The position numbers and the translations under genes were made by a program. From Denticeps clupeoides (lineage: Eukaryota > Chordata > Actinopteri > Clupeiformes > Denticipitidae), in the NCBI RefSeq assembly GCF_900700375.1, contig NC_041716.1, forward strand, positions 15,226,306 to 15,290,305: a stretch of 64,000 nt of DNA. Reading direction: 5' to 3'. This document shows, piece after piece, positions 37,695 through 49,800 of this stretch (its first letter is position 1; each line of letters begins with the position of its first letter). The notes under the pieces are model-generated. The model worked only from the letters and a program-made list of their open reading frames with translations. It searched no databases and was not told where the DNA came from.

Positions 37695-39173
37695 ATGATG
37701 GGCTGCACGTTTTCTGCTGTTCTCATATCCGTCCTGGTCCAGATGTCCCACCCCAGCTGCCCTTTAGGGTGCCTGTGCGCCTCAGACGTGGTCAGCTGTG
37801 CATCTCAGGGTCACGAGAGGTTGCCCGTCCCCCTGCCCCCTGCCACATGGACCTTGGACCTGAGCCACAACAGAATAGCCTGGTTGGCGGCGGGCAGCTT
37901 TCACGGCCTTCCCAGGATGGAGGCGCTGCGCCTGTCCCACAACGCCATCGCCCAGCTGGGCGCCGGGGCCTTCCACAACGCCAGCCGCCTGCGCCGCCTG
38001 GACCTCTCCTTCAACCGGCTGCAGGTGGTGGCGCGGCACCACCTGCAGGAGCTGCCGGCGCTGGAGGAGCTGCTCCTGTTCAACAACCGCATCGCGCAAG
38101 TGGAGAGCAACGCGCTGATAGGCCTGAGCAGGCTGAGGAAGGTCTACCTCAGCCACAACCAGATCACCGACTTCCCCTTCTTCTCCATCTGGAGGCACAC
38201 GCACCCCGCCCTCGCCACGCTGGACCTGTCCTCCAACCGCATGCTCCGGCTGCCCGTCGGTGACATTGCCATGTGGCCGGCGGTGCATCAGAGGGCCTTG
38301 TACCTGCACAACAACACCCTGGTTTGTGACTGCTCCGTGTACGCCATGTTCTGGCAGTGGGAGCAGCGCGGCTACGACGCGGTGACCGACTTTAAAGAAG
38401 AGTACAAATGCCTGCTGCGCGGCGAGCCTCGGGCTGCGGTGCACTTCCTCCGCCGTTCACGGCTCTTCGAGAACTGCACCGCGCCGAAGGCCGTCTCTCT
38501 GCTTTCCCCCCGGGCCAGCGTTCTCGTCCACGAAGGGGAGCTGGTGCGGCTGGACTGCGCCACTTCTCAGGCGGAGCAGAACCCTTCCTTCTCCTGGACC
38601 TCCCCACACCAGGAGAACATCACGCAGCTGCTCCACAATGGCACGCTGCGCCTGAACCCAGACGGGAGTCTGGAGATCCCGTCGGCGCAACCGGAGGACT
38701 CGGGGACGTATCGGTGCGCGTTCTTCGACAGCCTCCTGATGCTGAACGAAACCAGGGAGATCAATTTGACCGTGGTGCCCCCGCGGCCCCCGGACGAGCC
38801 TTTCAACACCGGATACACCACCCTGCTCGGGTGCGCCATCACCCTGGCTCTGATCCTCGTGTACCTTTACATGACCCCATGCCGCTGCAGCTGCTGCAGG
38901 CCTCCAAGGTCGGACCCGACCACGCCCGGTCTGGCTGAGGATCCGTCTGCCCTGCCATCCATCTTCAGCGTCCCTTCATCATCGCCGACGGAAAGACATG
39001 CCCGCAAGGCCAACGCCGACCGGCGAGTCGTCTTTCTGGAGCCCCTGTGCGAAGAGCAGAACGGACACGCCCAAGCAGAGTTCTCCAAGGAGAACCTGGT
39101 GCAGTTTCAGCCCCAAAATCTAGCTCATGTAAGGATTCCTGACTATGAGCCCGGTTTTTGCAATGCTACGTAA
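37695..39173 (+). CDS. amigo3: AMIGO-family LRR/Ig adhesion protein, probably AMIGO3
   Basis: Single-exon frame of 492 residues for a type I membrane protein that promotes neurite growth and cell adhesion in this family. Order: signal peptide (about 1-20), LRRNT with C22/C26/C28/C35, about six leucine-rich repeats (52-190, e.g. LDLSHNRI, LRLSHNAI, LDLSFNRL, LYLHNN), LRRCT (C211, C213, C239, C261), one Ig domain (C288 to YRC341), a membrane segment at about 373-393 and a cytoplasmic tail with RRVVFLEP (443-450). The Ig-to-membrane linker FNTGYTTLLGC and the LRRCT end SRLFENC match AMIGO3 best as I recall it; AMIGO1 and AMIGO2 differ there. ATG 37695 is followed at once by a second ATG; either may be used. 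AMIGO proteins are typically encoded in one coding exon, as here. Confidence 0.85.
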   Translation: MMGCTFSAVLISVLVQMSHPSCPLGCLCASDVVSCASQGHERLPVPLPPATWTLDLSHNRIAWLAAGSFHGLPRMEALRLSHNAIAQLGAGAFHNASRLRRLDLSFNRLQVVARHHLQELPALEELLLFNNRIAQVESNALIGLSRLRKVYLSHNQITDFPFFSIWRHTHPALATLDLSSNRMLRLPVGDIAMWPAVHQRALYLHNNTLVCDCSVYAMFWQWEQRGYDAVTDFKEEYKCLLRGEPRAAVHFLRRSRLFENCTAPKAVSLLSPRASVLVHEGELVRLDCATSQAEQNPSFSWTSPHQENITQLLHNGTLRLNPDGSLEIPSAQPEDSGTYRCAFFDSLLMLNETREINLTVVPPRPPDEPFNTGYTTLLGCAITLALILVYLYMTPCRCSCCRPPRSDPTTPGLAEDPSALPSIFSVPSSSPTERHARKANADRRVVFLEPLCEEQNGHAQAEFSKENLVQFQPQNLAHVRIPDYEPGFCNAT

Positions 39174-39589
39174 AATGTAGCGTTCGGGGAGTGTTGGAAT
39201 ATCATATTGGAGCATTCATGACTGACCCATAAACTGACCCAAACATGAGTGGACAGTTCGCTAGGTATCTGTATCGTGAAGAACCCAGAAAATGGGAGTA
39301 GCCGCGTATGCTCCTACTTCTTCATTCAGGGTGATTTAAAGCCTCTTGGAAATATCTGCCAGTGTTTCGCGTATCTTGAGAGTTTTTTGAAAGCTAATAT
39401 ATCATAATAACAAAAAATGTATGTGACCGAATATCAGTATTTACAAAAATGCATATGATAAAGGTGGTGGTCTGACAAATTTCCAATATTGGAGCGAGGC
39501 ACTTTATAATGCACCATTTGAGAAATTATATAAGATTTTAACATGACCACATGCAGTATTCACAGAGATGACAGTTTTATTTTTTATTA

Positions 39590-39595
39590 AATAAA
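39590..39595 (+). promoter_or_regulatory. amigo3: amigo3 polyadenylation signal
   Basis: AATAAA about 415 bases after the stop codon; the first canonical signal noticed downstream. Confidence 0.45.
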
Positions 39596-40225
39596 AGCCT
39601 GATTGGGGAGCAGCCAGCTTGGCTTTCATGGAATTGAAGTGACGGATTAAAGACAGAAAAACGCTGTCAGCACTTCTCTGGTTTAAAGTACAGCTCACAT
39701 TTTGCCATTTTTATGTTGTGTAAGGGTTATAATCTACTTCATCATCATGATTACTACACTACATATGACAACCTTCTTGTGTAATATAGAGAGTGAAGGA
39801 TCACTGTATTGCATAAATCTGTTTAGTCTGAAGGTGACAACATAAAAAAAATCATGATTTGTGCAGCCCTCAGAAATGCAGTGAACGTTGAGCCATAAAG
39901 AATGCAAAGGAGCTCCATTTGAAGCGCCAATCTAATCATGCTCAGAGGAACATCATAAAAACACTGGATAGCCAACTGGCACAGACTTCAAGCAAATTCA
40001 CAACTGACTGAAAAAGGCAACTGTAGGAGGGGGAAAGCAAATCATGATTTGCTCTCGGGCAAAATGAAAGATTAGATCTCTGAGAAGCCGTTGAAAAGAA
40101 CAAGCCTACATGCATCCTCGTACTAAAGCAGTGTAGAACATAGGGAGTAGAACTTGTAGAAATGGTTCTAGATTTGCACACAAGGCTGAGAGGACACAAG
40201 AAATACACAGGAAGACAGAGAAATG

Positions 40226-40366
40226 GGTGGCAGTGGCCTTGTGGGTAAGACACTACAAACCAGAAGACCCAGGTTCGAGCCCCACCTACTACCAATGTCT
40301 CCCAGGGGGACGGTCCCTGTAACTACTGATTGTATGTATAAAAAGATAATGTCTTCTGATAATAAA
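40226..40366 (+). mobile_element. SINE family B, diverged
   Basis: GTGGCAGTGGCCTTGTGGGT head, AACCAGAAGACCCAGGTTCG B-box region, then CCTACTACCAATGTCTCCCA and CGGTCCCTGTAACTACTGAT. The tail (GTCTTCTGATAATAAATC) is worn. Confidence 0.8.
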
Positions 40367-42275
40367 TCAAATTTTGCTTCCTATTTATGAATAAATGTGA
40401 TACTATATCATTTCAATTATCCATTTAAAACAAAATTATTTACTTTAATTGTAGTTTATTGATGAAAAGGGTCCTGTGTTAAAAGAGCTGGTCATGCTAA
40501 CCAGGAAATGTCCCTAATCACTTCGCCACCCTGTGGCCCAATTCGGCTACTAATAGTCACAATTATGGTATGTTTATTGTGCTGTTACTAGGTGTTATTC
40601 GCTGGATTTACACATTTTTTTATAGCACATTGTGCATCCATTTGATGGGATGGCTGGTGGGGTAAAGCTGTTAAATCGAGTCCATTTGATGAAGGACACT
40701 CTTAAGCCTCGTTCCTCTTGTCAGAGCTGTACCGTCACGAGATTGAGTGTTTTCCAAATATGCTGGTATTACATGAGTGAGAAGAGGAGCTCGGGTCGGA
40801 TTTTATCAGATTATTCCTTGGGATGAAAAACCGAGCGCTCTGGCTGTTGCTTAGACTTTTTCTAATCTCGCATAATCTCCTCAAAATCAGAAAAGGAGGC
40901 GCAGACTTAGCTTTCCATTCACTTTATCTTTTGAATTATAGAATGAGTATTTGTGGAATCAAGGAAGGCTCTGAAAGAAAAAGTCATTTGAGTTTGAGCC
41001 TGTATATAGGAGCCTGTATATAGGAACCTGTTCATAGGTTTAATCACCGGGGATTAACAGACCAAACAAAATCCCCATTGACCCAAATGAGTGTATTTCA
41101 GAGTTTCAGGTAAAACCTAATCTAGTGCTTTTCTGCAGTCCTTTTTTGAATCTAGTTGTGGTTAGCAGAATGCCAGAACAATCAGGAGATCCGTAGCATG
41201 CAGAAAGTGTAGCGGACTGGCTGAAGGCATTCAGTGTTCAGTGCATAAAACACACAAGTAATGCTGGTTAAAAAGTGAAAGTGCCCATAATTTCATGTTG
41301 ATATCTAGAAAGCTGCTCCTGGAGCTGGGGGTTGGTCTCCCCAAACTGCAATCTACAGATGGAGAACAATATTGTATTGCCGCTCAGAGGACAATAGGAT
41401 AACAGAGCCACATAATGTCATTCTTTCATGAAAATAAGCAAACTCTGCAATAAATGGTAAATAAATCGATATTTGATATGTTCTTTTTGTCATGTTAATA
41501 TAATTGCTCTGCATCTTAGATTAACAGTGTTTTTGTTTTGACTGGTTCGTATTGTAAGACTGTTGCACAGTACTGTAAGTGATACAAACACAACTATCAT
41601 GAAAATTTGCATTTATTTCTATAATAGCATAACAAAGTTAATTGATTATTGTCATGTGTTCTTTCAAAACTAGTCAACAGCATTTTATGCACTTTCCAAA
41701 ACCATAAGCAGTTCAAGGTATTCTGTTCATGTGGGATGGGTACAAGGATTGGATTTGTTTTTTAAATCTGTTATAGTACCCTGAAGTGACACCATAGAAC
41801 ACCTAAACGGAGATTTCGATTTTTTTTTCCATTGGAAACCTCGTGGTAATTTGCAACCCTGCGGCAAAAAACGTTGTTTTGCTTGGACCCTTCTGTCCCT
41901 CTCTTCTTAAACCAGTTCCTTTTATTGCCCCTCAAACAGTTTTCTGCACCTGAAACTAAGATTTACACCATCTGTTAACCTTGGGGGTGTTCCAGAGAAC
42001 AGGATTCCTATGTTTGCCGGGCAAACTTAAGCCAGAAGTCATGACTTGCCATGCTCTTGGCCAATCATGACCTCTTTAACATTCAAGCTGTACTTTGTGG
42101 AACAGCCACACAAAACTCGAGTTTCTTTTCTGTGACTTTCTTCACAATTTCTTCATATGATGAACAGGCATTTTGAACATATGTAATTCACCTCCTATTG
42201 CATAGTAGAATGTATGTTTAAATTTAATAATACTTGCTGGACGCTTAATAAAATTGGTGGAGATATGTGTGTGTA

Positions 42276-43116
42276 CAGTCAGTATGGAAATTATTCAGAC
42301 CCCTTTAAATTCTACTTTGTTATATTGCAGCCATTTGCTAAAATGATTTAAATGTTTTTCTCATTAAATGTACACCCCATATTGAGAAAAAAATTGTTAA
42401 CATTTTTGCAGATTTATTAATAAAGAAAAACTGAAATATTACATGGTCCTAAGTATTCAGACCCTTTGTTCAGTATTTAGCAGAAGCTCCCTTTTGATCT
42501 AATACAGCCAATATGCAACAAGTCTTTCACACTGTGGCATGGCAAGTTGAGGTTTACGTCCAGGATACCCCCACAGCATTATGCTGCCACCACCACGCTT
42601 CACTGTTGGGACTGGGCTGGGACACATTCGGGCTTTCATGTGTCTTGCACTGAGGAGAGGCTTCCGTCAGGCCACTCTGCCATAAAACCCCGACTGGTGG
42701 AGGGCTGCAGTGACGGTTTATTTTAATACAACTTCCTCCCGTCTCACGACTGCATCGCTGGAGCTCAGACGGGGGTGTGGCTTAACTAATCAAGTCCAAT
42801 CAGTATAATCAAGCACAGCTAGACTCAAATGAAGGTGTAGAACCATCTCCAGGACGATCAGAAGAAATGGGACAGCACCCAGGTTAAATATATGAGGGTC
42901 ACAGCAAAGGGTCGGAATACTCAGGACCGTGTGATATTTCAGTTTTTCTTTGTTAATAAATCTGCAAAAATGTTAACAATTCTGTGTTTTTCTGTCAATA
43001 TGGCGTGCTGTGTGTACATTAATGAGGGAACAAATGAACTTGATTTTAGCAAATGGCCACAATATAAAAAAAGACTGAAAAATGTAAGGGGGTCTGGATA
43101 CTTTCCGTACCCACAG
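42276..43116 (-). mobile_element. Tc1/mariner-like element, internally deleted, both ends present
   Basis: Left end CAGTCAGTATGGAAATTATT and right end GGATACTTTCCGTACCCAC belong to the fish Tc1 family whose ends read 'AGTATTCAGACCCC'. The inner part of each long terminal inverted repeat is also present (AAAACTGAAATATTACATGG at the left, GTGATATTTCAGTTTTTCTT at the right). The transposase, on the minus strand, is reduced to pieces such as ATGCTGCCACCACCACGCTT and GAGAGGCTTCCGTCAGGCCA. About half of the expected length is missing, so it cannot encode an enzyme. Confidence 0.9.
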
Positions 43117-43820
43117 AATATCATCAAGAAATGAGCATAAGCACGTTATCTTTCTGAGAGGCAGGAAATATACAGTGCTACTGTATAGCACAACAAAACA
43201 CAACAATTTCTCCTTTAATTCACAGAAGGATGGAACAATTTTTTTTATTTAACATAATAAATAAAGGGCTTATCTTAAATCAAATTTAGATTTCCTCAGC
43301 AGCTGGGGAGACTTGATTTTATTTCGGTGTATTTATTGTGAAAGGGAAGGACGTCCTCTAGTGGCCGTCACACAGTGTTACGCCCTCAAAATTATTTAGC
43401 ATCATGAAATGATTTAAATACCAAAAGTCTTGTTACAACCTTGTTTTAATAGACATTTGTACAACCAAGAATGTAAAAAAAAAAAAATGCTAAAATGAAG
43501 ACTGACCCACATCATTTGTTCACAATTTTTTAAAAAAGAAAACAAAAAACTGAAGTCTTATTTCCTTGTTCACAAACCTTTTTTTTCTGTATGATCTGAA
43601 CAAAAAGCACAAAAATGAAACGTCGAAAGGCAAATACATTTCTTGGCAAATATAAATATAGTGGTCTGAACAAGGTTTTGTCTGTCTTTTATTTTTTATT
43701 TTTTCTCTCTCCAAACGTCTGCTTCGGAAGAGTCTTTAGGTAACAGCAGGACACGGACCACTGCCAAATTCAGATTTACACGTAGAAAACCAGGATTCCT
43801 GTTTTTATGTTTTTGTTTCA

Positions 43821-43826
43821 TTTATT
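43821..43826 (-). promoter_or_regulatory. tasor: candidate tasor polyadenylation signal
   Basis: AATAAA on the minus strand 72 bases after the stop codon, implying a short 3' UTR. Other T-rich, signal-like sequences lie further left near 43690. Confidence 0.4.
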
Positions 43827-43897
43827 ATTTCAATGTGCTCTGAAAGTTAAATATGTACATTCTGTTTCTGCCAGTAGTCTCTGGGGGTGGTGGAGCT

Positions 43898-46800
43898 CTA
43901 CTGGTAGGAGTAGTCTGAATAATAGTCCTGTCCTCCACCCCCTCCTCCCCTGCCTGGAGGGTAGCCCCATAATCTTATCTGACCACGGTGTGGTCGGGAT
44001 CTCATAGGCATGTGCGGTACGCCCCTTCCTCTGAAACCCCCGTGCATTACACCGTCCATCGGTTCGGGCGGGGGTCCCCTTGGTCCATACCCGCCACCGG
44101 CCATGCCATGCCGCCCGGCCATGGCAGGCCCACCCCGACAGGGCATGCCCAGTGCGGTTCCAGGGATGGGCAGGAGGCCTCGGTGCATGCCGCCACCCCG
44201 AGCGGGCCCGGGGCCAGGGTGCCCGGCGGGCTGGCACTCGGAGGGATTGTTGACGGGAGTCCTGCTGCCCTGGCTGTTAGGCGTTGAGCTGCCAGGCGTG
44301 CTGATCTTCTCAGCCATAACCCCCGTCCCTCCGTGAAGGTACATACTGGGCAGAGTGGGCGCAGCAGTCGTGGCTCCACCCGAGGCCCCTCCCATATAAC
44401 TGTTGGGCGTGGCGCACGCACTGTTCCCAACACTACCTGCCCAGAGTCCGTCCGGTGGACCCACCATCGCTTCTGCACCGTCCGTCCGTGCAGACTCCTG
44501 ACCGCCAAGTCCCGGCACGGCGCTCACATCGGCTGCATAGCTTTGCTGTGGTCCTACCTCACCCCCCCAACCGAAGGGCACTCCGAGGGAGGCTGGGGCA
44601 GCAGCGGGGTCAGGGTAGGTGACAGTCTTGAGAGAACCAGGTTCCATGGCTTTGCTCTGTACCTCATGAGAGGCAGAATGGCAGAGTGGATTAGCCGTGG
44701 CGACCAAAGGCGAGCTCAACGCCCCTCCCCCAGGGTCGGGTAAGCACTGGGGTCTGGGCCCGGGGACCAGATGAGGGACCGGAACAGTGGTCACCCCCTG
44801 AGAAGACCCCACCTCCTCAGAACCGGAGGACTGGTTGTGGTGGGCGGCTGGGGCCTGCTGAGGGAACCCTTGCAGTGAACTGTGGTTAGAGGGGGAATGA
44901 GAAGGTACCGAATAGCCCGGAGAGCCAGAGTACGGGCTCCACTGCACAGACCCAGGGCACAGGTAGCTTTGATGGGGGTTCACCCCGAAACTCGAGGCCA
45001 GGTCTTTATTTGAAGTGTTGCCCTGGGTAGAACCTGGGAATGGAGGGATGGTGGACTGCAGCGAGTCGAATTCCAAGCTCTTGTTAGCGTAGGACATTGG
45101 GCTGTTCTGCGAGGAGAGGCTGGTGACGTGGGGGTCAGGAAGAGGGGGCCGGAACTCCTCCAATTTAGGGGGAGGAGGCTGAAGCGAATCCACACGATCT
45201 TCTCCCGTTTGGCCTGAGGTGTCAACAAGCAGGGCCTCGTCCTCAGAATCCAGAGACATATCCTCTTCTTCCACACATTTATCATTCTCTGCTGAAGGTG
45301 AGAGAATGAGAGAGATAAAGAACTTAAGCATGTTTCATTCCATGGTTTTTCTGATTCCTCAGGCTAGTTGAAGTTGGAATGCTGGGAACTCTTTTTAAAA
45401 CCATCCCTCATCTAGCGACTGAGCTGTGAATATCCTGTACAAAAAAGGTTGATTTCAGGGTTTGGTACGGCCCTAGCCTGATGGACAGGTAACAGTACCA
45501 AAATCAATAATAAAAAAAAATTATAATAATAGATTTCAAACAAACCCTCCCATATGTCACAGCCAACACTTTATATTGGGTGCGATATAAACAAAGCAGG
45601 TGTACACAAAGCACTGTCTCCAGACAGAATCGGAGTGCTGAGCGTCACCCGTGGTACTTGGCCGAGCTTTTAAATCCCATTTACCTGCAGACGGAGCAGT
45701 TGGCAGCTTGTCCCTACTGCTTATGCCGATCAGGCTGGAGAAGCTGTTCATGATGTCATCGATACTTGCAATCACAATCCCATGCCTGGAGAACTGTGGA
45801 AACGTGTCGGGTCTCCTTTCTGATGAGAGAGAGAGAGCACAGACACCAGAGGAAATGGTGACTCCGTAGGAAACTACAGCCAGCCTGAGGCTACAACAGT
45901 GGGTGTGGCCTGACTTGGAAGGACAGGGATCCCACCGCATATCTGTGTCAAACTTCACAAACAATGAATACCTACACAAGAATTGACACTGCCCTCTTGC
46001 AAAAAAAGTGTTGTAGACTGTTTACAAAATGACCAGTTGGAAAAAATTGGAATTGATTGGCACATGCAGGCTTAAAACTGTGTATTTAAGAGAACATATT
46101 TTGAAAATGAATTGACCTGTTGGGGTCTGGTGCTTATCCCATTCAGACGCTCATCTCTCTGCTTTTCTCACAGGGACTGTTTCATCCTGTTCTACAGGCT
46201 GATCATTCTGAAATGATCCAGCTATTATTGGACAGGCTGGGTGGTAGTAGCCTAGTGGGTAACACACATGCCTATGAACCAGAAGACCCAGGTTCAAATC
46301 CCACCTACTACCATTGTGTCCCTGAGCAAGACACTAAACCCAAAGTTGCTCCAGGGGGGGACTGTCCCTGTAACTACTGATTGTAAGTCTCTCTGGAAAA
46401 GGGCGTCTGAAAAATGATGTAAATGTATGAATACTTATTACAGCTTTATTGACAGTTGAAAGTTAAATCGAAGTTAAACTATCGCAGAGAGCTCACCAGT
46501 AAGGAGGATGATGTGGCGCTGATGTGTATGGTGAGCCTGTAGTTTCACCAGACAGTCCAGGTCAGGGGCGTGCCGTGAAGGTGCATCACACTCATGGTAC
46601 GGAAGGAACTCGACCAAATGCTTTTTCTGATACGCTGTTAGCAGGGTCAACAAGCTCATGGCGTCACTGTTTATTCTAGGCGTCAGGGGGAAAAAAGGAA
46701 AAAAATAAGTAATTATGTATTTTTAAAGCACAGAATAAATGGGCAATGCAAACAGCTATCAGCTGCCCATTGTCCTAGAGCTAAAACCTCAAGCAGAGCT

Positions 46801-49800
46801 CAGGAGTCTTACATATTTTTACAAAAGAATTCCCATGGGTTTTCAACTACTCTAAGGCACATTTGAAAGAAAAGAAAATAGAAAAAATCACAAAAAGTTA
46901 AATTTACCTAAATATTGTTAAACTAAATTTATGACAACCATGAAAAGAGTACCTTAAATTATTATTATTTTTTTTATCAAGAAAAATTACAAAACCATAA
47001 AAGGGCAATTACGTAAAGCCAGCGAAGATACTATAGACTTGTGCTAGTTTTAAACATAGTAGTTTTAAACATAGTAGTTTTAAACGTAGAAAAACATTCC
47101 TCACGCAGTCATACATGAACTATGTATTTCATTATACATTCATGTGTCAATCAAATTTCAATGAGCTTTCCATAACTTTATATGTTCATTTCAGATTCCA
47201 AAACTTTTCAATGCCTGAAAAATTCTCTTTTCAAATTCCAGAACTTTTCCAGGTTTTTAATGACTGCAAGAACACAGAGATTCACAATGGATAGTGAATA
47301 GTGGGGCAGTGGTGGCCTAGCGGTTAAGGAAGAGGACCCGTAATCAGAAGGTTGCCGTTTCGAATCCCGAGCTGCCAAGGTGCCACTGAGGTGCCACTGA
47401 GCAAAGCACCGTCCCCACACACTGCTCCCCGGGCGCTTGTCATGGCTGTCCACTGCTCACTCAGGGTGATGGGTTAAATGCAGAGGACAAATTTCACTGT
47501 GTATCACATGTGACAATCACTTCACTTATAAAAAAGAAAGGATAGCATCACTACTTAATGTAGAGTAATAAGAATGATAATGCTGGTCTGTCAGCTAGCA
47601 TTATATTGAAAGTTTCGGCTGGGTTTGAAGGTCTTTGGTTTCAAATTCAAATTGTATTTGTCACATACACAGTCATACTGAGCCTTGGTGTAACATTTTG
47701 ACATTCATTAGTGCAACAGACATGGTTTTTGTAAACTGTAATCAACTACGTGACATATTAGTGAATAAAACTGCTCTACAAATCGACATTTACTTTACAA
47801 ATTCCTTTAATAGATCTACTTACCGGCTGAGTTCTTTGAGTTTCTTCTGCGTTTTGCAGTGAACCTTCCACTGCCATGTAGAGCTCTGCTCTTCTAACAG
47901 TGTCAAAAACTTCTGTAACTTTTCTGTACATGCATACAAAAAAAAAAACATTAAAAACTATAACCTTTTTTATTCAAATATGTTATGTATATGTAATTAT
48001 TCACACATTTGACAATAAGAATGCATAAATCTCTCCCAGAACCAGAATTATTAACAGTATTAAAACATTGACGTGTTAGGCCAATTTAACCAGTTTACAC
48101 GTGCTAATTTATGCCTTACATGCACATTATTTATCCCACCATTAATAAAGCAAACACAAGGTTTGGACATTAACTTTACCATACCTAACTATACCTAAAG
48201 CACTACGCTAGATTTATGCACTCAATATTAACCACAGTTAGCAAGGCTGTAAGCAATAAGCCCACAGTAAAAATGTTTCTAGTTTAAAATCTGTTTTCCA
48301 GTTCTTCACAGTAGTGTACTTCTGTTTGGCTCACCGAGTGTCATGGAGTCCGGGCTGAGTATGTGCTCATCAGACACGATAAGGCCTCCGGATACAAACA
48401 GCTCATTATAGGTGCGGTTCTTCACATCATCCAGACTGTCCACTCCAGCAAAACTCACAGACGGCAACTTCTTCAGTGTCACTAGGGCTGGAATCTAGTG
48501 AAAGGTGGGTTATTGTTAATTCAAGATCTGATCATGTGACCAGAGCATGTCCACCACCAGGTGCCTCTGGCAGCGTACCTTGTGCACATGCGCTGCTATG
48601 TACTCGTTCTGAATGATGACCAAAAACTTGTCCATGCTGTTGCTGTTCTCCAGGAAACTCTGGGGATTGCACTCGGTGTTGCCAAGGCTCTTGAGATAGC
48701 CCTGCAGCAAAGGAAAAATACACGACCGATGTCAAAACATATTAGGTCAGCATTTTTCTAATGTATATATGATATTTTAATGTCAATAGGTGGACACACA
48801 CAGTGCTGGCACCTAATGTTTTGGCACCTAAGAAATGCTGCAAGCAATTTTGCTGCTGAAATGTAACAATAACATATTTTTGAAGTGATTGTGTGAGGGA
48901 AAAACATACATTTTAACAGGGATGAACAGCAGTTATAAAACTGGACAATAAAGCAGATAAATAAAATTGAGAGGTTTGTTCTGACCTTGATCTCAGCACA
49001 CAGCTCACTCTCCACTTCATCATGAATGTAGAACTTCAGCGTGTTCTTCTGCACCATCTCCACCAGACTCAAGAAAATGTCCGGCTTGATCTGGCCAATT
49101 ATGCTATTCGCCACGCTAGAAGTGGGGATGGGTGGAGCCGTTTCGGAGGGAGGAGCCGACACTGGGTGACTGCTTCCTGCCTGCGATGGTGATTGTTCTG
49201 CAGTACTTGTGGCGCCTGGTTCCTCGCTTGCAGGTTTTTCGCTCTTTTTACCCGCTTCTCTGACAGGGCCCTGATGAGGCTTGCTCAGAGCTGGAGGCTC
49301 TTTTTTAGGCATGGTGGCCTGGACTTTGGCTTGTTGGGCAGAAGAGCTGTCAGGAAGAGACACAGGTGCAGGTGGACAAGTTGGTGCAGGGCTAGGCGAT
49401 GGTACAACTGAAGGGGTAGGGATGGCAGAAACAGGGCCAGGTAAAGTGCTCGGGACAGAAACTGGGGCAGGAGGCATCCTATGGCATTCTCTGACGATCC
49501 CTGGAGGGCCGATCACGTGACTCATCCTCTCACGAAGAGTGTTGACATAACCTTGTACAGGGTGCGGGGAAATGTACTGTGATATGTAAGGAGAGAAGCC
49601 AGCATTGCGGTTCAGCTTGCTGTTTTCCAACTTGTGCAAAGGAGGCTGGGAAATGTAGTAGATGTGCTGACTCTCCATCACTTGTTGAATGTCAACGCAG
49701 AGGTGCTGGAACTCTTCGCGGACGACAGTGTCCACCAGTGCGCCCATCGAGTGATCGTCACTCTTATGCATTGTATCTGGGACAGATGAAGGAGCTTTTT

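Larger units (their letters stand above)
39174..43820. other. spacer between amigo3 and tasor (tail to tail)
   Basis: No gene seen. It holds the amigo3 3' UTR (signal at 39590), a SINE (40226-40366) and an internally deleted Tc1 element (42276-43116). The stretch 41990-42110 (GTTCCAGAGAACAGGATTCC...) looks repeat-like but I cannot name it. The remainder is AT-rich. Confidence 0.5.

Noticed and set aside
37782-38444. Long open frame antisense to the AMIGO gene (220 codons)
   Set aside because: It is a mirror of the GC-rich leucine-repeat coding sequence, of low-complexity V/Q/G composition, with no recognisable domain.
41990-42110. Possible MITE (GTTCCAGAGAACAGGATTCC...)
   Set aside because: I saw no paired terminal repeats or second copy in the window; it would need a genome search.
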